In this document: one piece after another, positions 1-5,877 of the stretch
Numbering within the stretch: position 1 is the first letter of the stretch
Layout of the letters: every line of letters starts with the position of its first letter
From: Thermoplasmata archaeon
GTDB lineage: Archaea > Thermoplasmatota > Thermoplasmata > WALJ01
Length of the DNA stretch: 6,257 bases
Direction: 5' to 3'
Assembly (NCBI GenBank): GCA_015522885.1
Contig: WALJ01000194.1
Coordinates: 1-6,257, forward strand
The notes under the pieces: model-generated
Database searches by the model: none
Seen by the model: the letters and a program-made list of their open reading frames with translations, nothing else
What the model was told of the DNA's origin: nothing
Made by a program: the position numbers and the translations under genes

Positions 1-379
1 CATATTTTCCCTTCAGAGGAAATCTCACGGAGTACTTCAAAACCATGCCCTTTCCCCTTCCGAGATATGCGATCCTGCCGCTCTCACCGCTGAGCTCCGC
101 ATCCTCCGGTATCGAATCCATAACCCGGAACATCGTTCCCCCGCCCCTGTTGCGTATCCTGAGCTTTACCTTTATCTCGCCGTCCTCATAGGCTTTGTCG
201 TCGCTGAGCTCTCTTTTTCCTCGGATTTCTATGTCGGAAGGAGCCATTGTGGATGAGATTACGAGCATCGATGCGGTTATTCCTGCAAGGATGAAGAAGG
301 CCCATGCTCCCGAAAGCATGCCGAGGATGACGAAGAACGCAAATAGAAGGTAGGAAAACGAGGCTCTCTCGGTGCGCAT
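1..379 (-). CDS. DUF58-family membrane protein, N-terminal part (runs off window)
   Basis: This is the first 126 codons of a gene continuing beyond position 1. The start ATG directly follows the MoxR stop codon (TGA then ATG, no gap), which suggests translational coupling. Residues about 8-42 form a hydrophobic hairpin of two short membrane segments (FSYLLFAFFVILG, then AWAFFILAGITASMLVI). From about residue 48 a beta-rich domain follows (EIRGKRELSDD, IKVKLRIRNRG, FRVMDSIPEDAEL, LKYSVRFPLKGKY). That layout is the usual N-terminus of DUF58 proteins: a TM hairpin, an Ig-like strand-rich region and an 'RGxY'-like turn. The VWA-like DUF58 domain itself would lie outside the window. DUF58 proteins are the standard partners of MoxR ATPases, and the gene order fits. 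The molecular role of the pair is not well defined. An ORF in another frame (383-186) is a shadow. Confidence 0.88.
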   Translation of the reverse strand, partial: MRTERASFSYLLFAFFVILGMLSGAWAFFILAGITASMLVISSTMAPSDIEIRGKRELSDDKAYEDGEIKVKLRIRNRGGGTMFRVMDSIPEDAELSGESGRIAYLGRGKGMVLKYSVRFPLKGKY

Positions 380-1336
380 TCACTTCACTTTAGGAACAGG
401 AGCTTTCTCGATGATATCCCGTATTATGCTGCTTGTCTTCACACCTTTTATCCAAGGACCGGGCTTCAGAAGAATTCTGTGGGATAGGGCTTCGACGGCT
501 ATGGCCTTGACATCGTCGGGTATCACATAGTCCCTGCCGTGTATTGCGGCATAGGTCATGGACAGCTTCATTATCGCAAGCGAGCCTCTCGGGCTGGAAC
601 CGACATCGACCTGCGGGTCTTCCCTTGTCCTTCTCACGATTTCAACGATGTAATCCCTCATGGAGTCGTCCAGATGCACATCCTCTATGGAGCGCTGCAT
701 TTCCAGAAGGGTATCGGTATCGATGACCTTGCCGGCATTGAAATCGTCTTTCTTTCTCAGTTTTCTGCGCCTGAGTATCTCTATCTCCTCTTTCTTCGAA
801 GGATAACCCATCTCCAGCCTTATGAGAAAGCGGTCCATCTGGGCCTCGGGGAGCGGGTATGTTCCCTCGTATTCTATCGGGTTCTGAGTTGCCATCACTA
901 TGAACGGCTGCGGAAGCCTGTATGTGGTGCCTTCCATCGTCGTCTGGCCTTCCTGCATGGCTTCGAGGAGTGCCGACTGTGTCTTCGGCGGGGCCCTGTT
1001 TATCTCGTCCGCAAGCAGCACGTTCGTGAATATCGGCCCTTTTACGAGCTTGAAATCGCCGGAGTTTCTGTCGAATATGTAGGTGCCTGTTATGTCCGCC
1101 GGAAGAAGGTCGGGCGTGAACTGTATCCTGCGGAACGCACAGCCGAGGGCCGAAGAGAGGCCGCGGGCCATCATGGTTTTTGCAAGTCCCGGATAGTCCT
1201 CGAAGAGTATGTGGCCGCTGGCAAGTATCGATGCCATTGCCTTTTCGAGGACCTCTCTTTTTCCGACTATCCCTTTTTCCACTTCCTCAATCACCATTCT
1301 CGATTTTTCGGATATTTCGTCTGTTTTCAATTCCAT
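380..1336 (-). CDS. MoxR-family AAA+ ATPase
   Basis: A 318-residue protein of normal full length for the MoxR branch of AAA+ ATPases. Visible motifs are a MoxR-style Walker A (EDYPGLAKT, residues 46-54, K53 and T54), Walker B (LLADEIN, 107-113, D110 and E111), sensor 1 (ATQNP, N152), an arginine-finger region (AQMDRF, R169) and sensor 2 (SPRGS, R250), followed by the C-terminal helical lid. All catalytic residues are present. MoxR ATPases form ring complexes thought to act as chaperones that insert metal or mature VWA-domain partners; here the partner would be the DUF58 protein encoded directly downstream. The start overlaps the end of the preceding gene by 10 nt. A GGAGG lies only 1 nt before this ATG, too close to work normally, so initiation may depend on coupling. 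Met14 (position 1297) is an alternative start but has no ribosome site. Confidence 0.96.
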   Translation of the reverse strand: MELKTDEISEKSRMVIEEVEKGIVGKREVLEKAMASILASGHILFEDYPGLAKTMMARGLSSALGCAFRRIQFTPDLLPADITGTYIFDRNSGDFKLVKGPIFTNVLLADEINRAPPKTQSALLEAMQEGQTTMEGTTYRLPQPFIVMATQNPIEYEGTYPLPEAQMDRFLIRLEMGYPSKKEEIEILRRRKLRKKDDFNAGKVIDTDTLLEMQRSIEDVHLDDSMRDYIVEIVRRTREDPQVDVGSSPRGSLAIMKLSMTYAAIHGRDYVIPDDVKAIAVEALSHRILLKPGPWIKGVKTSSIIRDIIEKAPVPKVK

Positions 1337-1908
1337 TCCTCCATTTTCTTTATTATTCTTTCAATCTTTTCTCTGTATGCCTTTGACGGCCTGATTATGA
1401 ATATTCTCTTTCCCCCGAGCCTCTTTTTCTCTATCAGCAGTCTGGCAAGCTCTTCATCTCCGACCAGATTCAGGGCTCCGCTGAAATCCGAAATCCTGTC
1501 TTCGATGTCCTTGCGGCTCATCCTTCTTCTTACCGAGATTCTCTTCATCATTATCTCTCTCAGGGCTTCCTCGAGCATTGCCTGACTTGCTCTGTACCCC
1601 GAAAAGCTCCTTTTTACCAGAGTCGCAAGCTCGTCACCCTCGCCTTTCAGCCGGTACGAAGGCTCTTCTCTGGGAGGAAGAATGGACAGGGCCGAGTTCT
1701 GGAAAAGGAAGTATGCAGGTATGAGAATCACGGTGGAAACGGCAAAAACAATCAGGGAGTATCTGAGAATGCCGCTGTAATTCGCCCACATCGCCAGAAA
1801 AACAGAGAGTATCGCCACGAAAACGATGGCCGCAACTATTGCATTCCTCACCACGCCCGCATCATACGGCTCCGGCTCTGTCTCGACGGCTTTTTTCCAC
1901 TCGCTCAT
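1327..1908 (-). CDS. Small two-TM membrane protein of the MoxR-DUF58 operon
   Basis: A 193-residue protein I cannot assign to a named family. Residues 1-19 are hydrophilic. Two hydrophobic segments follow (about 20-42 and 47-70), then a cytoplasm-type C-terminal region of about 120 residues rich in Arg, Lys and Glu, mostly helical in character. A basic stretch (MKRISVRRRMSRKD, 121-134) stands out, and the end is strongly charged. Its ATG lies inside the stop region of the DUF4129 gene (ATGA, 4-nt overlap), with GGGGGAG 4 nt upstream as a good ribosome site. Its stop overlaps the MoxR start. Small two-TM proteins in this slot occur in other archaeal MoxR-DUF58-DUF4129 clusters (for example in haloarchaea), so it is probably a structural partner in the membrane complex. 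That role is inferred from position only. Confidence 0.85.
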   Translation of the reverse strand: MSEWKKAVETEPEPYDAGVVRNAIVAAIVFVAILSVFLAMWANYSGILRYSLIVFAVSTVILIPAYFLFQNSALSILPPREEPSYRLKGEGDELATLVKRSFSGYRASQAMLEEALREIMMKRISVRRRMSRKDIEDRISDFSGALNLVGDEELARLLIEKKRLGGKRIFIIRPSKAYREKIERIIKKMEEWN

Positions 1909-2834
1909 AGTTCTCCCCCTCTTCCCACGGTTTTTCCGTTCCTTTTATCTTCATATCCGCTAGAAACTGTGAATGTCTGATACTCTTCAACCTCTTTTTT
2001 CAGGTCCTTTAGTGCTCTTATCGCGTCCCTTCTCTTGGAATCATCTATGGGATGTGAGCTGTACTTTGCCTCCTCAAAAAGCCCGGTGAGCCTCGCCACA
2101 GGCTCCGGGTCTATGTCCATCTGCCGTATTATCTCTTTTTCGAACTCACGGGGAGTGAAAGAGTCCCTGTCCTTCACACCGCTCTTCCCGAGAACCCTGC
2201 ACATCTCCTCGTATGCTCTAATTATAACTTCTTGGACCTTTTTACCGCCTTCGAGCTCGTTCATAGCCGCATTTATCTTTTTTATCAGTTCCTCACCCCG
2301 ATCCTCCACTTTAAGGGTCTTTTTGGAGCGCAGAGCAAAGGCCATTTTGACGGCTATGACCGCAGCGAGAACCATGCCAATCGCTATGACCGAGTACTGG
2401 AGAGCTCCCGCAGGCTTCTCCGTCGTAGTTACATTGGCATTTCCCGCTTCTCCGGTCCTGTTTGCGCTCTGAGTGACTCCGGGTTCCGAGCTGTCCGAGA
2501 GATACTGTGCGAGTACTATTATTCCTCCGAGAACCAGCATAACTATGAATCCGGCGGCAATCTCCTTCAATATCTGCGAATCTTTGTGAAGAAATGACAT
2601 CACGGCATAAATGACAGAGAGGATGACAAGGATGCCGACGAATGCCATGTAGAGGGTGGACAGGATGTCTCCGGAGCCTTCCGCCACACCTGTCCCTCCT
2701 CCGCCTTTCAACTGCAGGTCCGGCGCCTTTTCCTCCGGCCCCATGGAGATGTACGGGAGGCTCACGGCCATTGTTATGAGCGCCCAGATGATGACGAAGA
2801 GAGCGATTGCCTTCAGGGAAGGGGATGATTTCAC
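1905..2834 (-). CDS. Four-TM membrane protein with C-terminal DUF4129 domain
   Basis: A 309-residue protein starting with GTG. Hydrophobic segments lie at about 9-29, 58-82, 90-111 and 147-168. Two polar loops, 30-57 (Gly-rich) and 112-146 (Asn/Thr-rich, with NRT and NVT sequons), probably face outward. The C-terminal cytoplasmic region at about 195-285 matches DUF4129: an IIRAYEEMCRVL helix, FTPREFE (226-232), then LFEEAKYSSHPI (252-263), the typical 'F-x-x-A-x-Y-S-x-H' signature. In many bacteria DUF4129 sits at the end of TgpA-type transglutaminases; no transglutaminase domain is present here, so this is the stand-alone archaeal form. It is the first gene of the operon and overlaps the next one by 4 nt. 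A TATA box lies 26 nt before the GTG with no ribosome site between, pointing to a leaderless mRNA. Met22 is a less likely start, because it would remove the first membrane segment. Confidence 0.88.
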   Translation of the reverse strand: MKSSPSLKAIALFVIIWALITMAVSLPYISMGPEEKAPDLQLKGGGGTGVAEGSGDILSTLYMAFVGILVILSVIYAVMSFLHKDSQILKEIAAGFIVMLVLGGIIVLAQYLSDSSEPGVTQSANRTGEAGNANVTTTEKPAGALQYSVIAIGMVLAAVIAVKMAFALRSKKTLKVEDRGEELIKKINAAMNELEGGKKVQEVIIRAYEEMCRVLGKSGVKDRDSFTPREFEKEIIRQMDIDPEPVARLTGLFEEAKYSSHPIDDSKRRDAIRALKDLKKEVEEYQTFTVSSGYEDKRNGKTVGRGGEL

Positions 2835-2855
2835 AGAGAAGGCGAGGGAGGAGCG

Positions 2856-2863
2856 CTATAAAT
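2856..2863 (-). promoter_or_regulatory. TATA box of the DUF4129-MoxR-DUF58 operon
   Basis: On the minus strand this reads ATTTATAG, a good archaeal TATA box. Its centre (about 2860) is 26 nt upstream of the GTG at 2834. Archaeal transcription usually begins 22-27 nt downstream of the TATA centre, so the message should begin at or beside the start codon. No Shine-Dalgarno-like purine run lies between the two, consistent with a leaderless transcript. The box is downstream of the terminator tract of the preceding gene, so the operon appears to have its own promoter. Confidence 0.65.
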
Positions 2864-2877
2864 GGTTTGCTGACACA

Positions 2878-2898
2878 GGAAAAGATGAAAAGAAAAAG
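2878..2898 (-). terminator. U-rich archaeal terminator after the VIT-VWA-wHTH gene
   Basis: About 50 nt past the stop codon at 2948, the minus strand carries three T runs close together (T5, T4 and T4, separated by C or CATC). Archaeal RNA polymerase terminates on such U tracts without needing a hairpin. I saw no convincing stem-loop, only a weak 4-bp CTCG/CGAG stem in the GC-rich stretch before it. Its place between the stop codon and the next TATA box fits termination, though some read-through into the operon is possible. Confidence 0.5.
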
Positions 2899-2947
2899 TG
2901 TTTATGCGCTCTCGGTGGGGCGCGAGGAACAGAGGCGGATACCGTTT

Positions 2948-5464
2948 TTATATGTCGTCTCTGTTCGGATACGAGAGGGTCTTTCTCCCGTCCTTCACGA
3001 TTCTCACGAATCCCCCGTCATTAAGGATTTTCAGGTGGTAATTCACCACCTTCCTCGAGATTTTCAGGTTATCCGCTATGTCTCTCTGGGATGTTCCGGG
3101 GTGCTTCTTTACCCACGATAAAATCCGTTTTTCCACATCGCTGAGTATCAGTTTCAGGTCTATCTTCGAGTTCATCGGATAGAAGCGCCTATACATCCCG
3201 TCCTGTCTCGACCTTATGTAATTTCCCTTCTCAAGCTTGTTTATGTGGTGGGACAGCACACCGACCTCCATTCCGAGGGCCCTCTGTATCGCCCTGAAAT
3301 GCTCTCCCGGATGCTCCTGTATGTGGTTGTATATCATCTCCCTCTTTTCCTGCTCCAGAAGCCGGTACCTCTGTATCTTCGTGTATCCGACTATGGCGAG
3401 GGCGGTTCCAACGAGCAGGAGGACTATCTGCGCAATTCCTCCGATAGGCAATGAGGAGCTTTCCGACTGTGCGGGAGCGATGTCTGGAGCTGGAAGGTTC
3501 AGCGGTCCTTTCGTACCACCGGAAGGCGCTCCGTTTGGCGGCGGCGAAGTGCTCCCGCTCCCAGGCACAGGCGATATCCAATTGCTGTCAGTAGAATTAG
3601 AGTAACCGGGGACCGTGTATCCGTTGGAATCCTTGGAACCGTCTGCGGGATAATCTCCGCCCCCGTCTATGGTCGGTTTCACAAGCAGTGAGGTGTACGG
3701 AGTTACAAAGCCGTAGTCCAGAGCAAGGGAGGTGATATTGTCTACCAGAGAGGGCTCCTCACCGTTCACGGCTATATCGTCGAGGAGGTGCCTTATCTTC
3801 GCATAGGCCCAGAATCTGGGTATGAAACCGTAGTCCGTGCTGTCGTTCAGAGGGAAGCTCTCTTCGAATGTCTTCGTGCCTTCCCATGAAGTGGCGGTGA
3901 CCGTGGATTTTATCTCTTCCATCTCTCCGGAGTATTTCCCGACAACCACGACCTCGGTGCCCTCGAAGAGCTGTTCGACATGGGTCGGATATATTTCATA
4001 GGTGCCTTCCGAGTATGCAAAGTTCAGGCCTCTCAGGAGAGGTGTGGATATCGTGTCGTAGAAATTCGTTATCTGCTCGCCCGCATCCTGCCCCTCGTAT
4101 ATCCTCATGGCAATCCCTCCGTTCTCGAGCGCCATTGCTTTCAGGAAATCGAAGTCCACATCGTAGCCGAAGCCGAGGCAGAATACGGAAACCCTTGCAT
4201 CGTTCGCATCCAGAACATTCTCTCTTATGGCCGCCGTGTTCGTGACACCCGAGGTCGGCAGTCCGTCCGTGAGCATCACAACTATGGGCATTCTTGTCTC
4301 CGATATTTCGAACATTCCGAGTGCGGTGGTCATCGCATCGTTTATGTTGGTGCTTCCTCCCGCCACTATGTTGTTGATATAATTCACCGCCTCGGTTCTG
4401 TTTTCCTCGCTTGCCGAGAGAAGCCCGTCACTGTATATGCTTATCTGACTGTCAAAGAGGATTATATTGAAGTTATCCTGCTCAGGCAGCTGCCATATTA
4501 TCTCGGAAAAAGCGTCCTTCAGCTGCTCTATCTTCTCGCCGCTCATCGAGCCGGATTTGTCCAGAACGAATATTATGTCCTTCGGCATGGATTTTCCGCC
4601 TATGTCGCTTCTCTGAGGTGAGAATATGTGCATGAAATAGCCCTCATTCCCATCCAGATAGTTCAACATCCTTCCGTTAGCAGGCAGGCTTTCGAGTTCG
4701 TAATTGAGGATAAAGTCGTCGAAAGGCATTATGCAACCGGAGGCGCATTCGTCATAGGTTGAAGCATATTCGTATGAGACCTCGAGTTCCTTGGGAGAGA
4801 CCCAATTCAAGGTGGCCGGATAGTTCTCCACATCCGCAGAGCTTATCACGATTCCCGATTCGAGGTGTATGTTCACCGAGAAGTCCCCGACAAAGTAGTA
4901 TATCCCGGAATCCGCCATAGGAACCCTGTATTCGTAGCCTCCGAGGCTTTTTTCAAGGAATTCCTCGTATCTCAGGCATATTCCCATCCTTTCATAGGCG
5001 GAAAGGCTCACCGAATACGAGAAGATATTCTTCCCGTAGGATTCCACAAGGCCTGCGTTCGTGCCGTTCATCACAGCCTCCTGAAATTCTTCCTGCCCCT
5101 GCTCTTTCGAGACTATCTTCGCATAGGTGATCTCTCCGTTCACCGTCATCGAGAAGTTCGAGATGAACGCCTTTTCCGGTATCTCGAAGCTGAAGGTCGC
5201 CGATACCGCCGCATCGTAGGGATTCCACAGGACCTCGCTTATCTCGGTCACCGCATAGTTGTTGTCTATCTCAGCGGAAACGCTCATTTTCTCTATTTCG
5301 GGAGAATCGGTATAGAGCTCGTCGGAGCTTCCGATACCGATAAGGACTGTGGAGCCGAGCATCATCAAAACCAGTACAACCGGCATAAACCGAGCTATCC
5401 GGGGTTTTTCCGGCTTTTTCACGGCGCCGTTCGCGCCTTTTTCTTTCCTGTTTTTTGCGAGCAT
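2948..5464 (-). CDS. Membrane-anchored VIT-VWA protein with C-terminal tandem winged helix domains
   Basis: An 838-residue protein. A basic N-tail (1-25) is followed by a membrane segment (27-45). A VIT domain spans about 55-195 (MSVSAEIDNNYAVTEI, FEIPEKAFISNFSM). A VWA domain spans about 294-475 with a complete MIDAS: DKSGS (302-306), T372 in GGSTN and D400 in LTDG. The post-VWA region carries PRFWAYAKIRHLL (549-561) and YGFVTPYTSLLV (584-595), as in inter-alpha-trypsin-inhibitor-like VIT-VWA proteins. A Gly/Ser/Pro/Thr linker (about 598-672) leads to a second membrane segment (672-694) and a basic stretch. Two winged helix-turn-helix domains close the chain (about 706-763, with HFRAIQRALG and LSHHINKLE; about 774-833, with SQRDIADNL and VVNYHLKIL). 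The positive-inside pattern puts both termini in the cytoplasm and VIT-VWA outside. I infer a one-component transmembrane sensor and transcription factor. The ATG at 5464 is chosen for its GGAGG 6 nt upstream; an 18-codon GTG extension would run through the promoter. Confidence 0.93.
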   Translation of the reverse strand: MLAKNRKEKGANGAVKKPEKPRIARFMPVVLVLMMLGSTVLIGIGSSDELYTDSPEIEKMSVSAEIDNNYAVTEISEVLWNPYDAAVSATFSFEIPEKAFISNFSMTVNGEITYAKIVSKEQGQEEFQEAVMNGTNAGLVESYGKNIFSYSVSLSAYERMGICLRYEEFLEKSLGGYEYRVPMADSGIYYFVGDFSVNIHLESGIVISSADVENYPATLNWVSPKELEVSYEYASTYDECASGCIMPFDDFILNYELESLPANGRMLNYLDGNEGYFMHIFSPQRSDIGGKSMPKDIIFVLDKSGSMSGEKIEQLKDAFSEIIWQLPEQDNFNIILFDSQISIYSDGLLSASEENRTEAVNYINNIVAGGSTNINDAMTTALGMFEISETRMPIVVMLTDGLPTSGVTNTAAIRENVLDANDARVSVFCLGFGYDVDFDFLKAMALENGGIAMRIYEGQDAGEQITNFYDTISTPLLRGLNFAYSEGTYEIYPTHVEQLFEGTEVVVVGKYSGEMEEIKSTVTATSWEGTKTFEESFPLNDSTDYGFIPRFWAYAKIRHLLDDIAVNGEEPSLVDNITSLALDYGFVTPYTSLLVKPTIDGGGDYPADGSKDSNGYTVPGYSNSTDSNWISPVPGSGSTSPPPNGAPSGGTKGPLNLPAPDIAPAQSESSSLPIGGIAQIVLLLVGTALAIVGYTKIQRYRLLEQEKREMIYNHIQEHPGEHFRAIQRALGMEVGVLSHHINKLEKGNYIRSRQDGMYRRFYPMNSKIDLKLILSDVEKRILSWVKKHPGTSQRDIADNLKISRKVVNYHLKILNDGGFVRIVKDGRKTLSYPNRDDI

Positions 5465-5470
5465 GTTCTG

Positions 5471-5475
5471 CCTCC
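5471..5475 (-). promoter_or_regulatory. Ribosome binding site deciding the start of the VIT-VWA-wHTH gene
   Basis: GGAGG on the minus strand ends 6 nt before the ATG at 5464, an ideal spacing. It selects this ATG over the upstream in-frame GTG at 5518. That GTG has no such site, and its extra codons overlap the TATA-like and repeat elements. Confidence 0.75.
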
Positions 5476-5484
5476 ACAGCCACC

Positions 5485-5550
5485 TATATCTCGGATACTT
5501 ATAAGAAAGTTGGTACACTTTTCGGCCTTTTATTTAAGCATGTTGGTACA
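5485..5550 (-). promoter_or_regulatory. Promoter region with two repeated TATA modules upstream of the VIT-VWA-wHTH gene
   Basis: Reading the minus strand from 5550, the motif TGTACCAAC is followed after 3 nt by CTTAAATA (5538-5531). The same motif recurs at 5517 and is followed after 3 nt by the palindromic CTTATAAG (5505-5498). Either element could be a TATA box. The distal one predicts a start near 5508 and a leader of about 44 nt that includes GGAGG. The proximal one predicts a start near 5475, which would clip the ribosome site, so the distal box is favoured as the main promoter. The repeated motif lies directly upstream of each box, where it overlaps the expected BRE position, so a protein bound there would affect TFB/TBP access. 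Confidence 0.55.
5509..5550. repeat. Direct repeat GTTGGTACA, two copies 33 bp apart
   Basis: Identical 9-bp copies lie at 5509-5517 and 5542-5550 (plus-strand reading). The start-to-start distance of 33 bp is close to three DNA turns, so both copies face roughly the same side of the helix. They are candidate operator half-sites for a regulator of the gene starting at 5464. I did not see the exact motif before the operon start at 2834. Confidence 0.6.
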
Positions 5551-5571
5551 GGAAGGCGCATGTCGGACGGC

Positions 5572-5877
5572 TCAGAACGGCCCCAGATTGAAGTCCATGG
5601 AAACTGGGGGAGAGGGTCTTTTGAATGGCACGGAAGCTTCTTCGGAGGCTTTCTCAGTAGGCCAATACTCCTCGTCAGGTATTCTGGCCCACTGCCCTCC
5701 TTCTATTTTTTCAATCCTCTTCTCGATGCGCTCCAGTTCTTCCAGTGCTTCTCTTTCGTCATCCGAGACCTCTCTCTTGACATCGTTAAGGGCTGTTCTC
5801 TTGTTGTGTTTATCGGGATGCTTGCAATCCAGTTTGGCAAGAACTCTGAATGCTCTATCCCACCATTCCCTCCACAT
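5572..5877 (-). CDS. Small charged hypothetical protein
   Basis: A 101-residue ORF I do not recognise. It overlaps the end of the DUF234 gene by 23 nt in another frame and has no good ribosome site (a G run directly abuts the ATG). The first 25 residues are Trp-rich and basic and carry an HPDKH motif (residues 20-24). A strongly charged helical stretch with coiled-coil character follows (about 38-60: DDEREALEELERIEKRIEKI), then a Trp/Pro-containing tail ending in MDFNLGPF. Codon use (AGA, GAA, GAG, GAT) resembles that of the neighbouring genes and supports coding, as does its place directly after a same-strand gene. The first third faintly resembles helix II, the HPD loop and helix III of a J-domain, but helix I is missing. 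It may be a real coupled gene or a chance ORF. Confidence 0.45.
   Translation of the reverse strand: MWREWWDRAFRVLAKLDCKHPDKHNKRTALNDVKREVSDDEREALEELERIEKRIEKIEGGQWARIPDEEYWPTEKASEEASVPFKRPSPPVSMDFNLGPF

Noticed and set aside
186..383. 65-residue minus-strand ORF starting 4 nt upstream of the DUF58 start
   Set aside because: It is the shifted-frame shadow of the DUF58 gene. The frame starting at 379 gives a TM hairpin and beta-rich domain and stays open to the window edge, whereas this one yields a basic, unstructured peptide.
539..1585. Long plus-strand ORF of 348 residues
   Set aside because: It is antisense to the complete MoxR gene and the small TM gene. Its translation is rich in Cys, His and Arg with no domain, as expected for a shadow of biased codons.
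2864..2875. A possible third copy of the TGTACCAAC motif before the operon TATA box (TGTCAGCAAACC)
   Set aside because: It matches only loosely and needs gaps. It is not enough to claim that the regulator also controls the operon.
5465..5518. In-frame GTG extension of the VIT-VWA-wHTH protein by 18 codons
   Set aside because: It lacks a ribosome site, its codons coincide with the TATA-like and repeat elements, and the ATG at 5464 has GGAGG at ideal spacing.
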